DNA from: Phycicoccus flavus
Lineage (GTDB): Bacteria; Actinomycetota; Actinomycetes; Actinomycetales; Dermatophilaceae
Reading direction: 5' to 3'
DNA length: 34,834 bases
Assembly (NCBI RefSeq): GCF_004025965.2
Contig: NZ_SAYU02000044.1
Location: 1-34,834, forward strand
Positions 24,566-31,091 of this stretch are shown here, piece after piece. Numbering within the stretch: the first letter of the stretch is position 1; each line of letters starts with the position of its first letter. A model generated the notes under the pieces. The model was not told the DNA's origin. It worked only from the letters and a program-made list of their open reading frames with translations, and made no database searches. Both the position numbers and the translations under genes were made by a program.

Positions 24566-25670
24566 GTCCCGCCGCCCGCACCAGGTGCTCTCCGGGTGCA
24601 CGCTCGCCATCACCGCCGACCGCCGCTCCCGCGAGCTCGCGAGCGCCCTGGAACGGCGCGGGGCGCTCGTCGAGCACGCCCCGTCGCTGCGGGTCGTGCC
24701 GCACCTGGACGACGAGGCGCTCGTCGAGCGGACCAGCGACATCGTCGCCGACCCGCCCGACGTCGTCGTCGCGACGACGGGCATCGGCTTCCGCGGCTGG
24801 GTCGAGGCGGCCGACGCCGTCGGTCTCGCGGACGACCTCGTCGAGGCGCTCGGCGCCGCCCGGATCGTCGCCCGCGGTCCCAAGGCCCGGGGTGCCATCG
24901 AGGCGGCCGGGCTCACCGCCGACTGGGTGGCGACCTCGGAGACGACCGCCGAGATCCGCGAGTTCCTCCTCGCCGAGGGTGTCGCCGGCAAGCGGGTCGC
25001 CGTCCAGCACCACGGCAGCGGCTCGGACGGGCTCGACGCCGCCCTGGCGGAGGCGGGCGCCGTCGTGACGAGCCTCGTCGTCTACCGCTACCGGCCGGCC
25101 GACCCGGCGGTGCTCGCCGGGTCGGTGGACCGGGCCGCGGGCGGCGCGCTGGACGGGGTCGTCTTCACCTCCGCCCCCGGTGTGGCGGCGTGGCTCGGGG
25201 CCGCCGACCCCGAGCAGCTGGCCGGGGTGCGTCGGCGCAACCTCGGCGGGTCGCTCGTCCTGGCCACGGTCGGTCCGGTGACCGCCGCACCGCTGCGTGA
25301 GGTGGGGATGGACCCGCTCGTCCCCGGGCGCTGGAGGCTCGGGGCGGTGGTCCGCGAGATCATCGGCCACTACGCCGCCCAGCCGCACATCCCCACCGTC
25401 GCCGGTCCGCTCGCCGTGCGGGCCGCAGGCGCGGTCCTCGACGGCCGGCCGCTGACCCTGACGACCACGGGCCACGCCATCCTCACCGAGCTGGCCCGGG
25501 CCCCCGGCACCGTGGTGCCCCGCGAGCGCCTCATGCCGTTGCTGCCCGGCGGCTCGGGCGACGTGCACGCGCTCGAGGTGGCGATCGCGCGGCTGCGGAC
25601 GAACTGCGGATCCCGGGACCTCGTCCGGACCGTCGTCAAGCGCGGCTACTCGCTGGCCACGGCCTCGTGA
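24558..25670 (+). CDS. nnaR: HemD-like / winged-helix regulator of nitrate assimilation (NnaR-type)
   Basis: The protein has 370 residues. Residues 12-262 have a uroporphyrinogen-III synthase (HemD) fold: LAITADRRSRELASALERRG at the start, GPKARGAIEAAGL, and VVFTSAPGVAAWL. Residues 275-370 form an OmpR/PhoB-type winged-helix domain: GRPLTLTTTGHAILTELA, then the recognition part ALEVAIARLR and TVVKRGYSLA. This fusion is known as NnaR in Streptomyces and mycobacteria (Rv0260c type), where it acts with GlnR on nitrate and nitrite genes. Whether the HemD part is an enzyme or a tetrapyrrole sensor is open; with no phosphorylation domain, a sensor is attractive. The start lies 8 bp inside cysG. Confidence 0.88.
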   Translation: MSESRRPHQVLSGCTLAITADRRSRELASALERRGALVEHAPSLRVVPHLDDEALVERTSDIVADPPDVVVATTGIGFRGWVEAADAVGLADDLVEALGAARIVARGPKARGAIEAAGLTADWVATSETTAEIREFLLAEGVAGKRVAVQHHGSGSDGLDAALAEAGAVVTSLVVYRYRPADPAVLAGSVDRAAGGALDGVVFTSAPGVAAWLGAADPEQLAGVRRRNLGGSLVLATVGPVTAAPLREVGMDPLVPGRWRLGAVVREIIGHYAAQPHIPTVAGPLAVRAAGAVLDGRPLTLTTTGHAILTELARAPGTVVPRERLMPLLPGGSGDVHALEVAIARLRTNCGSRDLVRTVVKRGYSLATAS

Positions 25671-26350
25671 CCTCGCTCGTCGTGTGCGGGCACGGCACCC
25701 GCGACACCGCGGGCCGGGCCGTCGTCACGGCCTGCGTCGAGGCGGTCGCCGCCCGGCTGCCCGGCGTCGACGTCCGCGAGGCCTACGTCGACGTCCACGG
25801 GCCGGTCGTCGGCGAGGTGGTCGCGGACCTGCCCGAGGCGCACGGGCGTTCGGGGGTCGTCGTGCCGCTGCTGCTGGCGGCGGGGTTCCACGTCCGGGTC
25901 GACCTCGCCGAGGCCGTCGCGGACCGGCCGGACGTCGTCGTCGCCGCGGCCCTCGGCCCCGACGACCGGCTCGTCGACGTCGTCGTCGACCGGCTGGGGG
26001 AGGAGGCGGGCCGGGCCGACGTCGTCGTCCTGGCCCCGGCGGGCTCCAGCGACGAGCGGGCGCAGGCCGACTCCCGCGAGACCGGCGAGCGGCTCGCCGC
26101 CCGGCTCGGCCGCCCGGTGCGGGTCGGCTACGCCGCCGGGCCGTCGCCGAGCGTGGCCGACGAGGTCGCCGCCGCCCGGGCCGAGGGTGCCGGGCGGGTC
26201 GTCGTCGCCTCCTACCTCCTGGCGCCGGGGTTCTTCCAGCGTCGGCTCGGCCGGGCCGGCGCCGACGCGGTCTCGGGTCCGCTGCTGCCCGACGCGCGCG
26301 TCGTCGAGGTGGTCCTCGACCGCTACCGCAGCGCGTCGGCAGTCCCGTAG
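25667..26350 (+). CDS. sirB: Sirohydrochlorin ferrochelatase (CbiX/SirB family)
   Basis: The protein has 227 residues and contains two CbiX-like halves. It inserts iron into sirohydrochlorin, completing siroheme for NirB. The N-terminal half has CGHGTRD with His9 and PLLLAAGFHVRVD with His75, the two metal-site histidines. The C-terminal half (LAPAGSSDERAQAD, SYLLAPGFFQRRL) has lost the equivalent histidines, which is common in the two-domain form. The GTG start overlaps the nnaR stop (GTGA). It is the last gene of the nitrate operon and ends 9 bp from the convergent azlD. Cobalt instead of iron as metal is possible in the family, but the context favours iron. Confidence 0.9.
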   Translation: MTSLVVCGHGTRDTAGRAVVTACVEAVAARLPGVDVREAYVDVHGPVVGEVVADLPEAHGRSGVVVPLLLAAGFHVRVDLAEAVADRPDVVVAAALGPDDRLVDVVVDRLGEEAGRADVVVLAPAGSSDERAQADSRETGERLAARLGRPVRVGYAAGPSPSVADEVAAARAEGAGRVVVASYLLAPGFFQRRLGRAGADAVSGPLLPDARVVEVVLDRYRSASAVP

Positions 26351-26359
26351 CCGGGCGTC

Positions 26360-26671
26360 TCAGCCCCCGCCGGCGGCCCGCAGGAGCCCGGCGACGAGCG
26401 CGGCCCCCGCGACGACGACGAGGAAGTTCGCCCGCAGCACGAGCAGGACGACCGCGGCCCCGAGTGCGACGAGCCGTGCGTCGAGCACGAGGCCGCCCCC
26501 GTCCCCGACGAGCGTCTGGACCGCGACGAGCCCGGAGAGCAGGGCCACCGGCAGCAGGGTGACGACCCGGGAGCGTCGCTCGCCCTCGACCCACGAGGCC
26601 GGGACGACGTACCCGGCCAGCTTGAGCGCGTACGCGAGGACCCCCGCGGCGAGCACCGTCGCCCAGGTCAC
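26360..26671 (-). CDS. azlD: Branched-chain amino acid exporter small subunit (AzlD family)
   Basis: The protein has 103 residues with about four hydrophobic helices. The AzlD pattern is visible: AYALKLAGYVVP near the start, a loop with Arg/Glu, LLPVALLSGLVAVQTL, and ALGAAVVLLVLRANFLVVVAGAALVAGLLR at the end (two helices). It works with AzlC as a small partner in export of branched-chain amino acids or analogues. The GTG start overlaps the azlC stop (GTGA). Confidence 0.9.
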   Translation of the reverse strand: MTWATVLAAGVLAYALKLAGYVVPASWVEGERRSRVVTLLPVALLSGLVAVQTLVGDGGGLVLDARLVALGAAVVLLVLRANFLVVVAGAALVAGLLRAAGGG

Positions 26672-27375
26672 GGCGCCGGCTCCGGACGGCGCCCGGGACG
26701 CAGGCCGACGGCCACGGCGGCCAGGCCGGCGAGCACGACGGGCAGCCCGGCCGGCAGGACGGGGCTGGCCAGCAGCGCGACCGCGACGGCGAGGACGGCG
26801 GTGGCCGCGGCGTCACCGTCGCGCAGGCGCGGCCAGAGCAGCGCGGCGAAGGCGGCGGCCGCGGCGGCGTCCAGGCCGTAGGTGCGCGGGTCGCCGAGGG
26901 CGTTGCCCACGAGGGCGCCGGCGAGGGTCATGAGGTTCCAGCCCGAGAAGACGGTGAGCCCGGTGACCCAGAACCCCAGGCGCTGCGCCGGCCCTTCGGC
27001 CTGGGCCGTCCCGACGGCCGTCGACTCGTCGATCGTCACGTGCGCCGCGAGCAGCCGGCGGACGCCGTCCACCCCGAGGAAGCGGGAGGTCCGCAGGGCG
27101 TAGAGGCCGTTGCGGACCCCGAGCAGGGTCGAGGTCGCGACCGCGGCGACCGGGCTCCCGCCCGCGCCGAGGACGCCGACGACGGCGAACTGCGACCCGC
27201 CGCTGAAGAGCAGGAGGGAGAGCACCTGGGTCTGCGCGACGCTGAGCCCCGCGGCCACGGACAGGGCGCCGAAGGAGATCCCGTACGCCCCGGTGGCCAG
27301 GCCCACCCAGAGCCCCTGGCGGACGACCTCGCGGCGCCGCTGCACCGGGAGCGGCGCCTCGGCGGCGGCGGTCAC
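26668..27375 (-). CDS. azlC: Branched-chain amino acid exporter large subunit (AzlC family)
   Basis: The protein has 235 residues and about seven or eight helices. AzlC features: GAYGISFGALSVAAGLS, LLLFSGGSQFAVVGVL near 56-71, LLGVRNGLYALRTSRF, and the conserved acidic HVTIDESTAVGTAQ. It forms the pore of the AzlCD amino-acid exporter. The GTG start overlaps the acetyltransferase stop. The substrate in this organism is not known; BrnFE-type export of Leu, Ile, Val or Met is the usual role. Confidence 0.92.
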   Translation of the reverse strand: MTAAAEAPLPVQRRREVVRQGLWVGLATGAYGISFGALSVAAGLSVAQTQVLSLLLFSGGSQFAVVGVLGAGGSPVAAVATSTLLGVRNGLYALRTSRFLGVDGVRRLLAAHVTIDESTAVGTAQAEGPAQRLGFWVTGLTVFSGWNLMTLAGALVGNALGDPRTYGLDAAAAAAFAALLWPRLRDGDAAATAVLAVAVALLASPVLPAGLPVVLAGLAAVAVGLRPGRRPEPAP

Positions 27376-27950
27376 CGCTCGTCCGGCTCCGGACCCAGGG
27401 CCGCGACGAGCCGCACCTCGCGCAGCGTCTCGCCACCGGGCCCCACGACGCGTTCGCGCAAGGCGCCGTCCGGCGCGAACCCCGAGGCGGCGAGGAAGGC
27501 GCGCGTCTCGTCGGCGTCGGCCGGCAGCCAGACGGCGACGGCCTCGGCCCCGGCGTCGCGCAGGAGGTCGACGGAGGCGTTGACCAGGCGCGAGCCGTGT
27601 CCCTGGCGGCGGGCCTCGGGGTGGACGGCGAGGAGGCCGAGCTCGCCCCAGGCGCCACCGGCGTCCGGGTCCTGCGACGGTCCGGTGGCCGCGGCGCCGA
27701 CCACCTGCGGGCCGGCGCAGGCGACGAGCAACCGGTGCACGCCCTCCGGCGGGGCGGTCAGGCTCTCGCGCCAGGCGCGGGCGAAGGGCTCGGGCTCGAA
27801 GGCGGCGAGCACCTCCTCGGGCACCCGGCCGCGGTAGGTGTCACGGAAGACGCTGGCCTGGACCAGCCCGACGGCGGGGGCGTCGTTGGGGCGCGCGCGG
27901 CGGACGCTGGCGTCGGCCTGGGGGCCGGGGGAGTGCTCGTGGTCGGACAT
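27372..27950 (-). CDS. GNAT-family N-acetyltransferase
   Basis: The protein has 192 residues. Acetyl-CoA motif A is clear at 105-121: GLLAVHPEARRQGHGSR, with the pyrophosphate loop RRQGHG. Downstream, AGAEAVAVWLPADADETRAFLAASGF fits motif B. The N-terminus has a hydrophilic extension of about 15 residues, then VRRARPNDAPAVGLVQ. The substrate is unknown. The ATG at 27950 shares one base with the stop codon of the upstream gene (TGATG), and its stop overlaps azlC, so it sits inside a coupled four-gene unit. An amino-acid or analogue acetyltransferase working with AzlCD would be a guess. Confidence 0.88.
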   Translation of the reverse strand: MSDHEHSPGPQADASVRRARPNDAPAVGLVQASVFRDTYRGRVPEEVLAAFEPEPFARAWRESLTAPPEGVHRLLVACAGPQVVGAAATGPSQDPDAGGAWGELGLLAVHPEARRQGHGSRLVNASVDLLRDAGAEAVAVWLPADADETRAFLAASGFAPDGALRERVVGPGGETLREVRLVAALGPEPDER

Positions 27951-28681
27951 CAGGCCCCCCGGAAGTGCGGGTCGCGTCGCTCGGCGAACGCGGCGCGTCC
28001 CTCGGCCAGGTCCTCGCTGGCCCAGGCCCGCGCGAAGGCCGCCTCGTAGCGCCCGACGGCGTCCTCGTCGTCGGCGGGCACCCCGAGCCCGGCCTTGGAG
28101 CCCGCCTGGGTCAGCGGGGCCAGGGCGGCCGCGCGCCCCGCGAGCGCCACGGCGTCGGTGAGGCCGCCGCGGGCCTGGGCGAACCCGAGGCGCCAGGCGT
28201 CGTCGGCGTCGAGGACGGCGGCGGTGAGGACGAGGTGACGGGCGGCGCCCTCGCCCCAGAACCGGGCCAGCCGGTCGAGCGTCCCGTGGTCGACCATGAG
28301 GCCGAGGCGCGCGACCGGGACGGCGAAGCGCGCCCCGTCCGCGACGACCCGCACGTCGCAGGCCAGCGCCAGCTGCATCCCCAGGCCCATGCACGCCCCC
28401 TCGATCGCGGCCACGGTCGTCACCGGGACGGCCGCGAGCGCCTGGAGCACCTGGGCCAGGCGTCGGGTGAACGAGACGTCCTCGAGCTCGGAGAGGTCCG
28501 CGCCGGAGCAGAAGTGGCCCTCGGCGCCGGTGAGGACGAGCGCCCGCGCGCCGGTGGACACCGCCTCGGCCACCGCGGCGTCCAGGGCCTCCAGGCCCGC
28601 GAGGTCGAGGGCGTTGCGGCGGGCCGGGCGGTCGATGGTGAGGACACCGACCTCGCCCTCGGTACGCAGGTGGACGGTCAC
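27950..28681 (-). CDS. Enoyl-CoA hydratase/isomerase-family protein, catalytic Glu pair missing
   Basis: The protein has 243 residues with the crotonase fold. The oxyanion-hole stretches HFCSGADLSE (56-65) and GACMGLGMQLALACD (95-109) are present. The two catalytic glutamates of true hydratases are not: the PE motif reads VPVARLGL with Val123, and the second site reads AARHLVLTA with His149. The usual PGGGGTQRL loop is also changed (MVDHGTLDRL). So it binds an acyl-CoA or related thioester, but a classic hydratase reaction is unlikely. The start is GTG at 28681, 7 nt after a TAGGGT -10 box. It heads the unit with GNAT, azlC and azlD. Confidence 0.88.
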   Translation of the reverse strand: MTVHLRTEGEVGVLTIDRPARRNALDLAGLEALDAAVAEAVSTGARALVLTGAEGHFCSGADLSELEDVSFTRRLAQVLQALAAVPVTTVAAIEGACMGLGMQLALACDVRVVADGARFAVPVARLGLMVDHGTLDRLARFWGEGAARHLVLTAAVLDADDAWRLGFAQARGGLTDAVALAGRAAALAPLTQAGSKAGLGVPADDEDAVGRYEAAFARAWASEDLAEGRAAFAERRDPHFRGA

Positions 28682-28688
28682 GAGGCCG

Positions 28689-28694
28689 ACCCTA
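28689..28694 (-). promoter_or_regulatory. -10 box of a leaderless promoter for the crotonase unit
   Basis: Minus-strand TAGGGT ends 7 nt before the GTG at 28681, so the transcript likely starts at the GTG. It is divergent from the RNase J promoter about 57 bp away. Confidence 0.55.
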
Positions 28695-28750
28695 ACCGAG
28701 CGCCGGCCGCCGCCCCCGGCGCCACCGACGTGCGGGCACCGGGGGAGCAC

Positions 28751-28756
28751 TACGCT
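28751..28756 (+). promoter_or_regulatory. -10 box of the RNase J gene
   Basis: TACGCT fits TANNNT. The start would be near 28763, giving a leader of about 47 nt with the ribosome site gaagga close to the ATG. Confidence 0.5.
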
Positions 28757-28809
28757 GGAGACGCCGCGCGCCGCACCCCGGCGACGCCCCCACCCGACCT
28801 GAAGGACGC

Positions 28810-30495
28810 ATGACTCACGCCCACCTCGACCTCGACCCCCCTGCACCGCTGGCGAAGGGAGGTGTCCGGGTCACCGCCCTCGGCGGGCTCGGCGAGGTCG
28901 GCCGGAACATGACCGTCGTCGAGCACGACGGCCAGCTGCTCGTCATCGACTGCGGCGTGCTGTTCCCCGACGACCATCACCCGGGGATCGACCTCATCCT
29001 CCCGGACTTCACCTCCATCCAGGACCGGCTGGACGACGTGCAGGCCCTCGTGCTCACCCACGGCCACGAGGACCACATCGGCGCCGTGCCGTACCTGCTG
29101 CGCCTCAAGCCGGACCTGCCGGTCGTCGGCTCGCAGCTGACGCTGGCGCTCGTCGAGGCCAAGCTGCGCGAGCACAAGATCACGCCGTACACGCTCGGCG
29201 TGCGCGAGGGCGACCGCGAGCGGCTCGGCGTCTTCGACTGCGAGTTCCTCGCCGTCAACCACTCCATCCCGGACGCGCTCGCGGTGTGCGTCCGCACGCC
29301 GGGCGGCACGCTGCTGCACACCGGCGACTTCAAGATGGACCAGCTGCCGCTCGACGGCCGGCTCACCGACCTGCGCCACTTCGCGCGGATCGGCGAGGAG
29401 GGCGTCGACCTCTTCCTCACCGACTCCACGAACGCCGAGGTCCCCGGCTTCACGACGCCGGAGCGCGAGATCGGCCCGGCCATCGCCACGGTGTTCCGTC
29501 AGGCCGAGCGGCGGATCATCGTCGCCTGCTTCTCCTCGCACGTCCACCGGGTCCAGCAGGTGCTCGACGCCGCCGCGTCCTCCGGCCGCAAGGTCGCGAT
29601 GATCGGGCGCTCGATGGTGCGCAACATGGGCATCGCCGCCGACCTGGGGTACCTGCGCGTCCCGGACGGCGTCCTCGTCGACGTCAACCAGCTGAAGGAC
29701 CTGCCCGACAGCAAGGTCGTCCTCGTGTGCACCGGCTCCCAGGGCGAGCCGATGGCCGCGCTGTCGCGGATGGCCAACCGCGACCACCGCATCGAGGTCG
29801 GCCAGGGCGACACCGTGCTCCTGGCGTCCTCGCTCATCCCCGGCAACGAGAACGCCGTCTACCGGGTCATCAACGGCCTCATGCGGCTCGGCGCCGACGT
29901 CGTCCACAAGGGCAACGCCAAGGTGCACGTCTCCGGCCACGCCAGCGCCGGCGAGCTGCTGTACCTCTACAACGTCGTCAAGCCGCGCAACGTCATGCCG
30001 GTGCACGGCGAGTGGCGCCATCTCGTCGCGAACGCCGACCTCGCCGTGCGGACCGGCGTGCACCCCCGCGGGGTCGTCGTCGTCGAGGACGGCGTCGCCG
30101 TCGACCTCGAGAAGGGCAAGGTGCGCGTCGCGGGCGCGGTCGAGTGCGGCTACGTCTACGTCGACGGCTCCTCCGTCGGCGAGGCCGACGAGGCCCTGCT
30201 CAAGGACCGGCGCATCCTGCGCGACGAGGGCTTCATCTCCGTCGTCGTCGTCGTCGACTCGGCAACGGGCAAGGTCCTCGCCGGGCCGGAGATCTTCGCC
30301 CGGGGCTTCGCGCCCGACGAGGTCGTCTTCGACGAGATCCGGCCGCGCATCGAGGCCGCGCTCGCCGAGGCGACGGCGCAGGGCGACACCGACACCTACC
30401 AGCTCCAGCAGGTCGTGCGGCGCACCATCGGCACCTGGGTCGGCCGCAAGATCCGCCGGCGCCCGATGATCATCCCCACCGTCATCGAGGCCTGA
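28810..30495 (+). CDS. rnj: Ribonuclease J
   Basis: This 561-residue zinc-dependent endo- and 5'-3' exoribonuclease acts in mRNA decay and rRNA processing. The metallo-beta-lactamase core has HGHEDH at residues 84-89 for the two zinc ions, LHTGDFKMD further on, and the beta-CASP domain with SGHASAGEL. The C-terminal domain is present (ILRDEGFISVVVVVDS). Length matches actinobacterial RNase J (about 560). GAAGGA lies 5 nt before the ATG. Together with PNPase it covers both directions of exonucleolytic decay. Its 3' end runs directly into a C-rich tract and a large palindrome. Confidence 0.96.
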   Translation: MTHAHLDLDPPAPLAKGGVRVTALGGLGEVGRNMTVVEHDGQLLVIDCGVLFPDDHHPGIDLILPDFTSIQDRLDDVQALVLTHGHEDHIGAVPYLLRLKPDLPVVGSQLTLALVEAKLREHKITPYTLGVREGDRERLGVFDCEFLAVNHSIPDALAVCVRTPGGTLLHTGDFKMDQLPLDGRLTDLRHFARIGEEGVDLFLTDSTNAEVPGFTTPEREIGPAIATVFRQAERRIIVACFSSHVHRVQQVLDAAASSGRKVAMIGRSMVRNMGIAADLGYLRVPDGVLVDVNQLKDLPDSKVVLVCTGSQGEPMAALSRMANRDHRIEVGQGDTVLLASSLIPGNENAVYRVINGLMRLGADVVHKGNAKVHVSGHASAGELLYLYNVVKPRNVMPVHGEWRHLVANADLAVRTGVHPRGVVVVEDGVAVDLEKGKVRVAGAVECGYVYVDGSSVGEADEALLKDRRILRDEGFISVVVVVDSATGKVLAGPEIFARGFAPDEVVFDEIRPRIEAALAEATAQGDTDTYQLQQVVRRTIGTWVGRKIRRRPMIIPTVIEA

Positions 30496-30526
30496 CCCCC
30501 GCCCCACCCCGCCCCAACCCCACCCC
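30496..30526 (-). repeat. G-quadruplex-forming tract (G on minus strand) at the rnj stop codon
   Basis: Directly after the rnj TGA come six C-runs of 5, 4, 4, 4, 4 and 4 bases, separated by 1-2 nt. On the minus strand these are six G4+ runs with loops of 1-2 nt, a near-ideal quadruplex pattern. On the plus-strand transcript this is a C-rich, G-poor stretch, like a Rho loading site. Confidence 0.75.
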
Positions 30527-30536
30527 GACCTCGCGC

Positions 30537-30625
30537 AACTTTCTCGCCTGATCCCCCGAGGTTCGGGTTCGCGCACCAACGGAAGGTGCGCGAACCCGAA
30601 GGTTCCGGGATCAGGCGAGAAACTT
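30537..30625. repeat. 89-bp interrupted palindrome
   Basis: The two 41-nt arms are separated by a 7-nt loop AACGGAA. Two perfect 16-bp blocks per arm (30540-30555 with 30607-30622, and 30562-30577 with 30585-30600) flank a 6-bp block that does not match (CCGAGG against GGTTCC), plus one C-C mismatch near the outer end. It can form a very long cruciform or RNA hairpin. It lies 42 bp after rnj. It could be a terminator, an RNA-processing site, or a repetitive palindromic (REP/MITE-like) element. Confidence 0.8.
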
Positions 30626-30643
30626 CGTCCGCTGGCGAATGTT

Positions 30644-30659
30644 CTGAGAGATCTCTCAG
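30644..30659. repeat. 16-bp perfect palindrome
   Basis: CTGAGAGATCTCTCAG is perfectly self-complementary with no loop, so it looks like a protein-binding dyad rather than an RNA hairpin. It is flanked loosely by ATGT and ACAT. Confidence 0.55.
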
Positions 30660-30775
30660 CCACATCCGCCCCACGCGGTCACTGCGGTGCTCCTGCGCCT
30701 CGCCCGCACCACGTTTCTGGAGGGTGTCCCGAGAAATCGTCGGTCGAAAGTCTGGCGCAGAAGGTAAAGCGTTCG

Positions 30776-30781
30776 TAAAGT
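30776..30781 (+). promoter_or_regulatory. Candidate promoter of a non-coding transcript
   Basis: TAAAGT fits TANNNT in a locally A/T-richer stretch that also has GTAAAG at 30764 and 30775. The start would be near 30788, just before a series of stems. The -35 position (tctggc) is weak. Confidence 0.3.
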
Positions 30782-30834
30782 ACTCGTCAGGACGTGGTCA
30801 AGGCCGCAGGGGGCCGGGACCACGACGCCACCAC

Positions 30835-31027
30835 GGTGACGACCGACCTCGGGTCATGGTCTCGCGGTTCACCCGCCCCGTCCGGCCGGCGCGCACGACG
30901 TGCCGGCCGGACGCGACGGGAGGGCAGGGGCCCGAGCGGTCGTCACCACGGTCCGGAGGGAAGCCAGACCCTCCGACTCGACGCGGTGGCCCGCTCGGCG
31001 ACAGGGGCTGGGCGGGCCACCGCGTCG
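30835..31027 (+). ncRNA. Candidate structured RNA upstream of ftsK
   Basis: The stems nest and line up like a folded RNA. A 10-bp outer stem (30835-30844 with 30938-30947) encloses a 12-bp hairpin (30879-30890 with 30902-30913). A 7-bp hairpin CGGAGGG / CCCTCCG (30954-30975) follows, then a 16-bp perfect stem (30979-30994 with 31012-31027) with a 17-nt loop. The last could be its terminator. The strand is assigned from the candidate promoter at 30776. It is not a class I recognise. High GC alone makes stems frequent, so this is tentative. Confidence 0.3.
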
Positions 31028-31079
31028 CCGCGTTCCGTCCCGCCCGCGTGTGACGCGTGTGTCGTGTGTGACTGTCGCG

Positions 31080-31085
31080 TAGCCT
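31080..31085 (+). promoter_or_regulatory. -10 box of a leaderless ftsK promoter
   Basis: TAGCCT ends 6 nt before the ftsK ATG. No Shine-Dalgarno sequence precedes the ATG, so the mRNA is probably leaderless. Confidence 0.55.
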
Positions 31086-31091
31086 CCGAGC

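Larger units (their letters stand above)
30496..31091. other. 596-bp gene-free region between rnj and ftsK, rich in dyads
   Basis: I see no credible coding frame. In order it holds: the six-run C tract (30496-30526); an 89-bp palindrome (30537-30625); a 16-bp perfect palindrome (30644-30659); a locally A/T-richer part with two GTAAAG copies 11 bp apart (30764-30780); a chain of stems from 30835 to 31027; and the ftsK -10 box at 31080. No other intergenic region in the window exceeds 225 bp. Confidence 0.75.

Noticed and set aside
26350-26395. Terminator between sirB and azlD
   Set aside because: The GC-rich stretch can form a short stem, but it lies mainly inside the azlD coding end and has no clear loop or tail.
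30586-31053. A 155-codon plus-strand frame in the rnj-ftsK intergenic region
   Set aside because: It begins inside the arm of the 89-bp palindrome, has no ribosome site, and its product is a low-complexity Arg/Ser/Pro/Gly string typical of chance frames in GC-rich DNA.
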